Shown in pieces: positions 44,386 to 53,700 of a stretch of 64,000 nucleotides of DNA (within the stretch, counting starts at the first letter, position 1; each line of letters opens with the position of its first letter). The position numbers and the translations under genes are program-made. The notes under the pieces are model-generated. The model was not told where the DNA came from, did not search any database, and saw only the letters and a program-made list of their open reading frames with translations. The DNA is from Gulosibacter sediminis (lineage in GTDB: Bacteria; Actinomycetota; Actinomycetes; Actinomycetales; Microbacteriaceae), in NCBI RefSeq assembly GCF_023370115.1, contig NZ_CP097160.1, forward strand, positions 1,612,001 to 1,676,000, read 5' to 3'.

Positions 44386-45238
44386 CGCACCGCCGTCGGC
44401 GCGCATCGGGTCGCTGTCGCCCTCGCTGCAGCCTGGCGAGCGACGGGTCGCCGAGGCGATCGTCGCCGACCGCAGCGGCGCGGTCGAGCGCACCGCGCAG
44501 GAGCTCGCGGATGCGGTGGGCGTCGGCCGCACGACCGTGATTCGCGCCGCGCAGTCGCTCGGCTACGAGGGCTATCCGCAGCTGCGCGTCGCCCTTGCGC
44601 AGGAGCTCGCGCTCGAGGGCTCGGCGCGCGACGCCGCGGGTGAGGATGCTGGCGACGGCACGCTCGTCGGCTCGGTGCGCGCGGGTGTGCAGCGCTTCGG
44701 CGCGCGGCTCGGCCACACGGTGTCGGCGCTCACCGAGGAGTCGGTGGGCGCGTTCGTGCGCGGGCTCGACGAAGCCGAACGCGTGCTCGTCATCGCGAAC
44801 GGGCTCTCGTCGTCGCTCGGCCTCGACCTCGTGCTGCGCCTCAACTCGGCCGGTCGCCCCGCCGAGATGCTCATGGACTCGATGTCGCAGCAGATCTCGG
44901 CGCGGCTCCTCGGCGCCGGCTCGGTCTGCGTCGTACTCTCGGGCTCGGGCGCGAACCGCTCGACGCTCGAGGCGATGCGGGCCGCGAAGGCGAGCGGCGC
45001 GCGGGTGCTCGCGATCACCTCGTTCGCGCGTTCGGTGCTCGCCGACGAGGCCGACGTCGTGCTCGTCGTGCCGCCGATCAACGAGTCGTTCCAAGACGAA
45101 CTGATTCACACCTCGCGCGCCGCGCTCATGCTGCTCACCGAGCAGCTCGTCGATCAACTCATCGCCCACCGCGGCGATCGCGGCCGCGACGCGCAGGCCG
45201 CGGCGGTCTCGATGCTCGGCGGCGGGCTACACGAGTAG
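44363..45238 (+). CDS. RpiR/MurR-family regulator with SIS domain
   Basis: 291 residues. N-terminal HTH_6 domain (about 20-85): LQPGERRVAEAIVADRSGAV, RTAQELADAVGVGRTTVIRA, LGYEGYPQLRVALAQELAL. SIS domain (about 125-265): VLVIANGLSSSLGLDLVLRL, SVCVVLSGSGANRSTLEAMR and ARVLAITSF. SIS domains bind phosphosugars, so this may sense a phosphorylated product of the cluster. The GTG start at 44363 follows GGAGGGAG and lies inside the end of the second PhnE gene, making it the last gene of the operon. Confidence 0.9.
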   Translation: MSWQGSSDAPPSARIGSLSPSLQPGERRVAEAIVADRSGAVERTAQELADAVGVGRTTVIRAAQSLGYEGYPQLRVALAQELALEGSARDAAGEDAGDGTLVGSVRAGVQRFGARLGHTVSALTEESVGAFVRGLDEAERVLVIANGLSSSLGLDLVLRLNSAGRPAEMLMDSMSQQISARLLGAGSVCVVLSGSGANRSTLEAMRAAKASGARVLAITSFARSVLADEADVVLVVPPINESFQDELIHTSRAALMLLTEQLVDQLIAHRGDRGRDAQAAAVSMLGGGLHE

Positions 45239-45264
45239 GCGCGGCCACCCGGCGGCGCCGAGGT

Positions 45265-45642
45265 CTAGTGCAGGATCGGGATCTGCCAGGGGTACTTGTA
45301 CTGGTAGCCGCCCGAGGTGCGTACGGCGCCCCAGATGCCGAGGATGAAGGTGAGCAGGTTGCCGAGCACGATGAGCAGGATGCCGATCGGCAGCAGGATC
45401 ACGGTGAAGCAGAGGATCCACCCGAGCACCGACATCACCCACGCCGAGATCTGAAAGTTGAACGCGCCGGCGGCGGCGATGCGCACGAACTGCGAGTTGT
45501 TGCGCGAGAACAGCCACACGACGAGCGGGCCGACGATCGCGAGCCAACCTGCCGACACGATCGCCGCGATCGGCGCCGAGAGGTGCGCGAGCACCGCCGC
45601 GCCACGGGCCTGGGTCGAAACATTCTGAGGCTGCTGCGTCAT
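45265..45642 (-). CDS. DUF4870 family membrane protein
   Basis: 125 residues. A polar N-terminus (MTQQPQNVSTQARG) is followed by three membrane segments at about 22-45, 65-95 and 96-112; VVWLFSRNNSQFVRIAAAGA-FNFQIS is the DUF4870 signature (the N/H-x-x-F-V-R motif). Function unknown. It ends 26 bases after the convergent RpiR gene. Start by family comparison. Confidence 0.87.
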   Translation of the reverse strand: MTQQPQNVSTQARGAAVLAHLSAPIAAIVSAGWLAIVGPLVVWLFSRNNSQFVRIAAAGAFNFQISAWVMSVLGWILCFTVILLPIGILLIVLGNLLTFILGIWGAVRTSGGYQYKYPWQIPILH

Positions 45643-45685
45643 GCCGCCATTCTCGCAGCTTCGGCGGCGCGGGCGCTGAATCTCG

Positions 45686-46252
45686 TTACCGCAGCACGAA
45701 GGTCGTGACGCCGGTAATGAGCAGCGTGAGCGCGACGGTCCAGAGCACGATCGCAATGCCCTGCCAGAGCAGCACCCAGCCACGCTTCGCGCCCATGCCG
45801 ACGAGCATCGCGGCGGTGAAGTGGGTCGGAATCGCGAGCGGTCCGAGCAGGCTCGCGCCGGGGACGCCGAAGCGGTTCACCCACATCCGGAAGCGCTGAC
45901 GCCCCTTCGACTCGGGCTCGGCGGCGGACCCGCCCGGCGCATCCGCCGCGGTGGCCGGCACGCCGGGCGCACCGACCGCAACGGCCTGGCGCTGCGCGCT
46001 GCGGGCCTTCGCGCCCTCGCGCACCCGCGAGGTGATGAGCACGACGAGCGTCACGATCGCGAAGTTGCCGATGATGCCGGCGAGCGCGGCCCAGGCGGGG
46101 TGGATGCCGCCGACGATGCCGATGGAGGCGGCGCCCTCGCCCTCGATGAAGGGCACGAGCGCGGCAACGGCGACGATGAGCGGCTGGATGAGCTCGGGCA
46201 CCTGGGCGACGAGCTCCTGGAAACGGACGACGAGGTCTGCGACGGGGTTCAT
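45686..46252 (-). CDS. Small multidrug-export-like membrane protein
   Basis: 188 residues with four to five membrane segments: about 22-42 (LIVAVAALVPFIEGEGAASI), 48-72, 128-148 and 158-185. A soluble Ala/Pro/Lys loop lies between (about 78-125). VPGASLLGPLAIPTHFTAAM is a strongly conserved-looking block. It resembles the small multi-drug export (PF06695-like) group, but that name does not prove transport. It sits behind a 19-bp-spacer promoter next to a MerR gene, which supports ligand-induced expression. Confidence 0.75.
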   Translation of the reverse strand: MNPVADLVVRFQELVAQVPELIQPLIVAVAALVPFIEGEGAASIGIVGGIHPAWAALAGIIGNFAIVTLVVLITSRVREGAKARSAQRQAVAVGAPGVPATAADAPGGSAAEPESKGRQRFRMWVNRFGVPGASLLGPLAIPTHFTAAMLVGMGAKRGWVLLWQGIAIVLWTVALTLLITGVTTFVLR

Positions 46253-46259
46253 GCAGACG

Positions 46260-46290
46260 AGTAGAAACTATGTTGTTAGCACAGAGTCAA
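46260..46290 (-). promoter_or_regulatory. MerR-type promoter with 19-bp spacer
   Basis: On the minus strand TTGACT (46290-46285) and TCTACT (46265-46260) are separated by exactly 19 bases; the spacer holds an imperfect 17-bp dyad (CTGTG near CATAG). The -10 box ends 7 bases before the ATG at 46252. It overlaps the stop codon of the MerR gene. Confidence 0.55.
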
Positions 46291-47030
46291 GCCCCGTCTC
46301 GCTCGGCCTTTTCTCGCGCAAGCTGTTCGACCGCGATCACGGCAGCCCGGCCGATCACGTCGCGCTGCGCGTCGTTGTAGAGCGCGAGGGCGGCGCGAAT
46401 GAACGTCTCTTGCGTGAGGCGCTCTCCCCGTGGCCGATGCGCCGCCTGATCGATGAGCCACGGATAGTCGGTAAATTGCGCCGCCATCTCTGGCGCGAGT
46501 TCTTCTGCGAGCCGCTGCCGGGTCGCCTCGTCGGCGTCTTCGGCGAGCCCGTCGTACTCGGCGTTGTCCCGACCGGCCTCGACCATCTCCCTGAGATCGC
46601 GCATCGCCTCGGCGTCGTAGAGCTGCGCCGAAATCTGAATGATCGACCGATCGGCCTCTGACAATCGTGACGCGACCGACTCGAATCCCTCGGGGATGTG
46701 CGCCGGCGCGTTGCCCGCCCGCAACGCCGAGATCGCCGAGCGGGCGCGCTGGAGTTGCTCGATCTGCTTCGCGAGTTCGCGGTCGAGAGCTTCGAGCGCC
46801 TCGGGCGAGGCCTCGTCCTGTTCGAGCAGCTCGGCCGCGTCGCCGAGCGGCACGCCGAGGTCGGCGAGGCGGCGGATGCGCAGCAGCCGCACGAGATGGT
46901 GCACGTTGTATTGCTTGTAGCCATTACCAAGCCGATCGGGCTCCGCGAGCAGGCCGAGCCGGTGATAGTGCCGCACCGTGTTGACGGTGGTGCCCGCGAG
47001 GTCGGCGAGCTGTTTCGTGCTCCACGCCAT
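46287..47030 (-). CDS. MerR-family regulator, TipA-like length
   Basis: 247 residues. HTH at about 3-72: WSTKQLADLAGTTVNTVRHY, GLLAEPDRLGNGYKQYNVHH and LVRLLRIRRLADLGVPLGDA. A long helix (about 80-115) leads into an all-helical C-terminal domain (about 120-240) that could bind a ligand. The ATG lies 12 bases after the DHFR-like gene, on the same strand. The promoter of the membrane-protein gene just downstream has the overlong spacer that MerR proteins remodel, so that gene is its likely target. Confidence 0.88.
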   Translation of the reverse strand: MAWSTKQLADLAGTTVNTVRHYHRLGLLAEPDRLGNGYKQYNVHHLVRLLRIRRLADLGVPLGDAAELLEQDEASPEALEALDRELAKQIEQLQRARSAISALRAGNAPAHIPEGFESVASRLSEADRSIIQISAQLYDAEAMRDLREMVEAGRDNAEYDGLAEDADEATRQRLAEELAPEMAAQFTDYPWLIDQAAHRPRGERLTQETFIRAALALYNDAQRDVIGRAAVIAVEQLAREKAERDGA

Positions 47031-47042
47031 GCGGGGTCGTCC

Positions 47043-47564
47043 CTACTTGATGACCCGATAGTGGCCGCACAGAAAGTCGCGGTTGCGGGCGAAGTCGAGC
47101 AGCTCGAGGTCGAGCTCGCGCGGCAGCACGGGTGCGCCCGCGCCGAGGGTTACCGGCGCGTATTGCAGCCAGACCTCATCGAGCAGGCCCGCGTCGGCGA
47201 ACTGCCCGGCAAGGTCGCCGCCGCCGACCACCCAGAGGTCGCGTTGCCCCGCCGTGTCGGTCATCTCGGCATGCACGGCGGGGATGCTCGCCTGCGTAAA
47301 GCGCACGTCGGCGCCCTCGGGCGTCGGCAGCTCACGGTGCGTGAACACCCAGGTCGGCTGCTCGTACGACCACGTTTCGTCGTGGTCGAGCATCCACTCG
47401 TAGGTCGTGGAGCCCATCGCGATCGCACCGACGCCCTTGATGAACTCGAGGTACGTCATCGGCCCGTGCTCGTCGAAGTCCTGCTTCAACAACCAGTCGA
47501 GCGAGTGCTCGGGCGTCGCGATGAAACCGTCGAGACTCGTGGCCGTGTAGAAGTGGGTGGTCAT
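47043..47564 (-). CDS. RibD C-terminal/dihydrofolate reductase-like protein
   Basis: 173 residues. MTTHFYTATSLDGFIATPEH opens the DHFR-like fold; GVGAIAMGSTTYEWMLDHDE, PTWVFTHRELPTPEGADVRF and LWVVGGGDLAGQFADAGLLD are the NADPH-binding and core strands; LGAGAPVLP is near the end. These proteins are reductases of unknown substrate in Actinobacteria. The ATG overlaps the stop of the malic-enzyme remnant (ATGA). It may form an operon with the MerR gene. Confidence 0.9.
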   Translation of the reverse strand: MTTHFYTATSLDGFIATPEHSLDWLLKQDFDEHGPMTYLEFIKGVGAIAMGSTTYEWMLDHDETWSYEQPTWVFTHRELPTPEGADVRFTQASIPAVHAEMTDTAGQRDLWVVGGGDLAGQFADAGLLDEVWLQYAPVTLGAGAPVLPRELDLELLDFARNRDFLCGHYRVIK

Positions 47565-48848
47565 GCGGGCATTGTGTCGCGCCAGGCTTGACGTACCCGG
47601 GCAACCGGATGCGCATCGCCGGCCGCGAGCGAGTGCCCGTGACCGGCGATTGGCGTCTTGCTTTGGTCCGCGACGCCGACGAGCGACGCAACCCGCGCGA
47701 CCGCATCCGCCACGCCCGGCGCGACCCGCGCATCCCGTGGGCTCGGCACGATGTAGTCAGCCGCGAGGTCATCGCCCACGAGCTCGGCGATTGCCTCGGC
47801 GGCCGCAACCTTCATCTCAGTGGTGATGCGGCGCGCACCCGAGTCGAGGTCACCTCGGAAGATGCCAGGGAACGCGAGCACATTGTTGATCTGGTTCGGT
47901 AGTCGCTGCGCCCTGTCGCGACGGTCGAGGCGAAGGTACTCGCCTCGACCGGGGTGATCCCGGGGTCGGGGTTCGAGAGGGCGAAGACGCTCGCGCCCTC
48001 GGTCATGGTGCGGGCAATCTAGAGCTCGATCTTGCCCGACGAGAGGCCGATGAGAGGCCGATGAGGGCATCGGTGCCGTCGAGCGCATCCGCCGTGCCGC
48101 CCTGCAGTCCGCGCGGGTTGGTGCGGATCGCGAGCTCCGCCTTGTGCTGCGGGAGGTTGTCGCGCCCGGTCGAGATGATGCCGCGCGAGTCGAGCACGAC
48201 GACATCGCGCACACCCACGGCATGCAGGATGTCGGTGACGGCAACGCCCGCCGCGCCCGAGATCACGACCTTGAGCTGCTCGAGCTGTTTGCCCACGACC
48301 TTGACGGCGTTGATGAGCGCCGCGAGTACGACGACCGCCGTGCCGTGCTGGTCATCGTGCATGATCGACATGTCTAGCGCCTCAATGAGGCGTTGCTCGA
48401 TTTCGAAGTATCGCGGCGCCGAGATGTCCTCAAGGTTGACCGCGCCGAAGCTCGGGGCAATGCGCACGACAGTGTCGACGATCTCGTCAACATCGCCGGT
48501 GTCGAGCAAGATCGGAATCGAGTCGAGCCCGCCGAAGTTCTTAAACAGGGCGCTCTTGCCCTCCATGACCGGCAGCGAGTCGCTCGGGCCGATGTTGCCG
48601 AGGCCCAGCACGGAGCTGCCGTCAGAGATGACCGCAACCAGTCGCGACGCCGATGTGTGCGTCTTCGCGATTGCCGGGTCTTCAGCGATGGCACGGCTCA
48701 CCTGGGCGACGCCGGGCGTGTCGGCGATCGACAGATCGCGCTTCGTCTCGAGCGGGTGCTTCAGCTCAACCGAGAGCTTGCCGCCCTCGTGGAGCTGGGA
48801 GATCTCGGCCTCGCTGATGGCGGCGAGGTGGTCGGGCGTTGTCGTCAT
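47561..48848 (-). pseudogene. NAD(P)-malic enzyme, inactivated by several lesions
   Basis: N-terminal part reads well: LETKRDLSIADTPGVAQVSR, LVAVISDGSSVLGLGNIGPS, GGLDSIPILLDTGDVDEIVD and ALDMSIMHDDQHGTAVVVLA. Lesions: (a) VVISGAAGVAV lacks two residues of the GAGAAG dinucleotide loop; (b) an 11-bp tandem duplication (48043-48053 / 48054-48064) shifts the frame after ALIGLSS; (c) in the restored frame a Glu codon has become TAG (48019-48021); (d) one base is lost near 47898, before NQINNVLAFPGIFRGDLDSG. The last part, ITTEMKVAAAEAIAELV, is intact to the stop. The enzyme would decarboxylate malate to pyruvate. Confidence 0.92.
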
Positions 48849-49167
48849 ACGTCGGTGTACTTTCTGCGTATGATGCGCTGACGCAGCAACAACCAGGGTC
48901 GCGCGCCAGTGCGGTACGGCCGGATGCGCGATCGTCCAAGAAGGGTGACCGAGAGTGTCGTTGTGGGACGGTTCGGAAGCGAGGGGCCAGCAAGGAGTGG
49001 TCGTTGCAGAGGTTGTCTGCCACTTCGATCAAACACGGTAGGTGGGGGGTTTCGTGGGCATGTGATGTGTGGACCGCGGTTAAAGCTCACGACTGTCGAA
49101 CGCGCCCAGACCCTGAACTTCGCTAATCTAGCCGCAGCTCCAACAAGCCGGAAAGGCTAACATTTCA

Positions 49168-50070
49168 ATGACGATGCGCAAGTGGCACGAATTCCTGGAC
49201 CCAATCCTTCGGGTATTACGCGATGGCGGAGTTTTGACCCGACGTGAGCTGGTCGAGAAGGCAGCCGATTCTGTGGGGCTGACGCAGGAAGACCGCAGCA
49301 TCGTACTTGCAACTGGGATGCCCATGTTCGAGAACCGAATCGGCTGGGCTATGTCCCATTTGGTTATCGCCGGCGCGTTGGAACGTCCGCAACGGGCGCG
49401 GTATCAAATTACTGATTTGGGCCGGTCACTTCTCGCCAAGCATGCGGTCGTAACGAAAGACATCGTGACCGAAGAAACTGGCTACAACGGTCGGACTCCC
49501 TCGGCCACCGTCGTGACGAAGAACGCTTCGGAAAATGCCGAGCTCGATAGCTCAGTCGATCCAGAAGAGATTATCGACCAAGGTATCCAGCAAATCCGCG
49601 ATGAAGTTGCCGCTGACTTGCTGTCACGCCTGCAGTCCAAGTCGCCCACTTTCTTCGAGGAAGCGGTGGTAAAACTTCTGGTTGCCATGGGCTATGGCGG
49701 CACCGAGGGGCGCGCTGCCGTGACACGTCAATCAAATGACGGCGGCATCGACGGGGTCATCGACCAAGACACCCTCGGACTCAACCGTGTTTACGTGCAG
49801 GCCAAACGCTATTCCTCAGACAACTCGGTTCAGCGGCCAGAGATCCAGGCCTTCGTCGGCGCCCTGAGCGGTAAAGCTGACGGCGGTGTGTTCATTACTA
49901 CCGGCCGGTTTAGCCGAGGTGCGTTGGAATATGCGGACGCAGTGCCCACGCGAATCATCCTGATCGACGGGCAGCGGTTGACAAGCCTCATGATCCGGTT
50001 TGGTGTGGGTGTTCAGGTGAAGAGCACGGTCAATATCGTTCGTGTCGACGAGGACTTTTTCGAGCAATGA
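49168..50070 (+). CDS. mrr: Mrr-like type IV restriction endonuclease
   Basis: 300 residues. N-terminal winged-helix Mrr_N (about 1-95): WHEFLDPILRVLRDGGVLTR, RIGWAMSHLVIAGALERPQR, YQITDLGRSLL. The C-terminal PD-(D/E)xK nuclease (about 160-290) has FFEEAVVKLLVAMGYGG, then SNDGGIDGVIDQD and VYVQAKRY (catalytic Asp, Gln-x-Lys) and GVFITTGRFSRGALEYA. Mrr cleaves methylated DNA. Base composition is visibly less GC-rich than the surroundings, suggesting transfer. The 319-base stretch 48849-49167 before it holds no other gene; a TAATCT box at about 49124 may be its -10. Confidence 0.93.
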   Translation: MTMRKWHEFLDPILRVLRDGGVLTRRELVEKAADSVGLTQEDRSIVLATGMPMFENRIGWAMSHLVIAGALERPQRARYQITDLGRSLLAKHAVVTKDIVTEETGYNGRTPSATVVTKNASENAELDSSVDPEEIIDQGIQQIRDEVAADLLSRLQSKSPTFFEEAVVKLLVAMGYGGTEGRAAVTRQSNDGGIDGVIDQDTLGLNRVYVQAKRYSSDNSVQRPEIQAFVGALSGKADGGVFITTGRFSRGALEYADAVPTRIILIDGQRLTSLMIRFGVGVQVKSTVNIVRVDEDFFEQ

Positions 50071-50082
50071 TCCAACCGCAAT

Positions 50083-50657
50083 TCACTCGCGCACGTACAT
50101 CCACCCCGTCTGCGAGTTCCAAATGCGGTCCTGATCGGGATAGTCGGCGCCCGTAAAGTTTTCGTCGGGCACGGGCAGCTCGGTTCCTGCCACGCAGAAA
50201 TCACCGAACGGCGCATCGCCCTGCGAGATCACGACACAGCCTTCAGCGCTGTCATTCAAGACCTCGCGCGTCACCGCCTGCGCGCCTGAATGAAAGGTCG
50301 GGTTCGGCCACTCCACCGTGATGCAGCCGTCGTCGATCGGGCTATCGGGCTATCGGGCTATCGGGCTATCGGGCTATCGGGCTATCGGGCGCAGCGCACC
50401 AGCGGCCGTTGAGGTCCTCGGGCGCGAACTCGCCGGTGTCAGCAGACTCGCCTGGTTCGGTTGTCGCTGATGGCGCGGCGGTTTCTTCAGTGTTGCCCAA
50501 GTCGCCCGTCTCAGTTGGCTCAGTTTTCGTGCGTCGCTTCAGCATCGGTAACCGGTTCACCGTCGATTTGACTGTCACTGCCGGACTGACAGCCGGTCAC
50601 CCCGAGCGCGACGGTGAGTCCGAGACCTGTAGGCAGAGCGTGTTTCTTATTCATCAT
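50083..50657 (-). pseudogene. Lipoprotein gene broken by octamer repeat and frameshift
   Basis: An ATG at 50657 with GGGGGAG upstream starts MMNKKHALPTGLGLTVALG and lipobox VTGC (Cys23), but this frame stops at 50520. The likely continuation, TEPTETGDLGNTEETAAPSA and then LNGRWCAAPDSPI, is in the next frame and runs into the repeat at 50341-50388. Beyond the repeat the end of the protein reads DDGCITVEWPNPTFHSG to IWNSQTGWMYVRE (stop at 50083). With a single octamer unit the two last parts would join in frame. Secreted protein of unknown function. Confidence 0.75.
50341..50388. repeat. Six tandem copies of GCTATCGG
   Basis: Perfect 8-base unit repeated six times, preceded by a partial unit (GATCGG) and ending in GC. 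Unit length is not a multiple of three, and the minus strand reads TAG once per three units, so any long array stops translation of the surrounding gene. Confidence 0.95.
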
Positions 50658-50792
50658 GACGTAGCTCCCCCTCTAGCGTGCTGACGATGTGCGGCTCAGG
50701 CTACGCCTGGAGAGGATGCGCGGCGACGGACGGGCGTCGATTGATCGGGCGATTGTTACCTGCGATTTCGTCGATACGCCTCGGCAGGCACA

Positions 50793-53700
50793 TCACTGCT
50801 CCCGCCGCACCGGGCTCCGCAAATCAATCGCCGCAATCGCATCCCCATCAACGCCGCGACGTGCGAGCATCTCCACCATGTCGCCCTGCCGCGGCTGCCC
50901 CAGCGTCAAGCGATACAGCGTCAGCTCGTCTCGCAAACGCTCGTACTTCGCCGCATCCACGCTGAACGGATACGACAGCAATACCCGGTTCACCCGAGCC
51001 GGCCCCGGATAAATCCACCACGGAGAAAACTCGCCATGACCGTGGTCGTCGCGCTCGGCCGCGGCAAACGCCGCCGACCAGGGATGCGCATCCCCATCAC
51101 CCAACACGGACTCGCCATGCGTGGCGGCAATGTTCTTGCGAATCGCATGACCAGCGAACCGGTTCACCCGCCCCTCGCGCTGCTCGAAGTCGACCGGATT
51201 CGACGGCAAGTCCCAGTGCACGACCTCGTGACTCCACCAGTGAAAGTCGATGCCTTCTTGTCCCGCACTCGTCGAAGCGAGTACAAACGGCGCAAACGGG
51301 CTATTAAACGCTGCGCGCACCGACGCCATTCGCGCCGTTCCCGCATCCTCAGCACTCTGACCTCGACCGGCGCCGTAGCGAACCGCGAAGCGCGCCGACA
51401 TACGAATCTGCTCGCGGTCAATCGTGTTGTCGCGCGCCACGTAGTTGGCAGCGCGGAGCCCCAGCGCATCAGCAATCCGCTCCGCGACCTTGCGCAGCTC
51501 GTCCCCGTCAAGGCGCCCGTGTACTCCGGCACCCGATTCGAGCATGAGCTGAAATACGTACTCGTCGAGCACGGCCTGCAGATTGCCGTCAGCGCAGTAG
51601 TCGAGCACCTGCTGCCAATACGGTTTCTCTTCGCCGTAGAGCGTCGACAACAGTGCAATGGTGTCGGGACGATTGAACAGCGCTCGAATCGACGTGCCGA
51701 CGAGCCGTGCGGCAAGCCACAACTCCCTCGTCTCCACCTCATCCCCGCTGACCGTTTGCAGCGCGCGCCAGGCTATGTTGCCCGGCGCGTAAGCCGCCAG
51801 CCGCGGCAGCTCTGGATGCGCCAACACGTCGCCATGGTGCGCATCGGCAATGCGCATGGCCTCGAGCGCATGCGCATCAAGACCGCTCGGCGCATCCGCG
51901 TCATCGCCCAGCTGCACCCGTCGCATCTCGCGATCGCTGACGCCGCCCGGTCGAACGCCCGGGTATGCGAAGTACGCGGTCGAGGCCTGCTCCGTGGGGC
52001 GGCCGTCCAATAGCCCTTCACCCACGATAGACACCAGTTCATCGGCGTCGAGCGCGCGGTCCGACTGCGCCCGCACCGCGCGGTGATCCCCAACCTTCGC
52101 GAGCTCGGCATGCGGCCAAAACAACGGCAGCACCGACATCGCGGCCGGCCGACCATCTTCGAGCGTGCGATACGCGAGCCGCAACGACACCCGCTCATCG
52201 GCCGCAGCGTGATGGCTTGCGTACGCCAAGCGGTCGGCCTCGTGGCTCAGCAACGACGACACCGCCGTCGGCGTGGCACTCCACGACGAAAACAGCACGC
52301 ATTTTGTCAGCCCAGCGTCAACCGTCGAGTAGACGGCTCCTGGTTTGAGGTAGGGCATCGATGCCGGCATCCATAGCAGCTTCCACATGCCTGTCTCGAT
52401 TGTGCGCTCAGCCAGAGCGTGGAGCTTTCCGTTGCCAAAGCCGATCTCGCGCCGATCGTGCACATCATGCGAGCTGATCGATTGCGTTGCCGAGAGCAAC
52501 CGAGCGAGGGCATCGGCATCCATCTCGCGCGCATCCGCCAGGCGGGTTCCGATGCGATAGTTCTCCATGAAGTTCACGAAGTACGGAATCGACTTCCAGT
52601 ATTCGAGACTCAGCGGCGACTTCAACAGCTCGGCGAGCTCGTGCAACTGCACCGCGTCGAGGAGTTCGGCGGTGCTCGGCACCGGCACATCCGGTCGCAC
52701 GACGCGCACAAGGTCGTCGCTATTGCTCAACCGCGGCCGCTCGCTGCGGCTCATGAGCGGCAACAGCAACTGGCGGATGCGCGCGGCTTCGTCGGTGCCA
52801 GTCGCACCGCGCGTAATCGCATGCCGATACCGCTCGAGCGCCATCTGCACCTCGTCGACATCGCCGCCGCGCCGGCCGGCGAGAAAGCGCACGGTCGCGA
52901 GAAAGTCGCGATAGTGATCTTCGTCGTCGTCGCCGTGTGTGAAGGGTTTGTAGGGCGTTGCTGACAACAACAGGACCTTCGCGGCGTGGAACTCAAACAG
53001 TGCGTGCGCGAGTTCGGCAGCATCGCCGCCATTCGGGTCGAGCAGCTGCCGAAACCGTTGAAATTCGTCGAGGATGACGAGGTCGGGCTCGAGCGACTCG
53101 ATACTGGCTTTCGCCAGCTGCTGCCGCATCGCCGCAATGAGCCGAGCGGCGCGCGCCCGTTCGTGGTCGCCCAGCTTGCGCAGCCGCCGAGAATGCTCGC
53201 GCAGCTCAAGAAACTTCTGATCGATGCCGTGATTCTTGAGCAGCTCGCCGAACTTGGTGACGATATCGGGGTCAAGTTCGCCAGTTTCTGCCAGCAGCGG
53301 TCGAACATAATGGCTGTCAAACCGCTCGGGCGTTGCAACGCCGCCCTGGAGCAGCAGCCGAGTCACCCGACGATCGCTGACGCTGCGGTTGAACAGTTGA
53401 TCGAGAATTACGGTGAGCATCGCCCGCTCATTGGCCGCGCCTGTGCGCTGACCGCCCTCGGCGAAAGAGGTGCCCGGGGTAAACGAGACGAGATTCACCT
53501 TCTTGCCGCCGTGGCGCGCGGGAGCTTGCAGCCGGGCCGATTCCTTCGCGAGCATGGTCAGCCGCGAGGTGAAGCCGAGCTCCCGTTCACCGGTCACATT
53601 AAGTCGGCGAAGGTTCTGTGCCGCGAGATCTTGATTGCTGCAGACGTAGATGATGTCGATCCGGTCAACCGAGTCGTCGGTTTCGAGGTGCGCAATCGCC

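Noticed and set aside
50341-50388. CRISPR-like array
   Set aside because: The unit is eight bases with no spacers; a simple tandem repeat.
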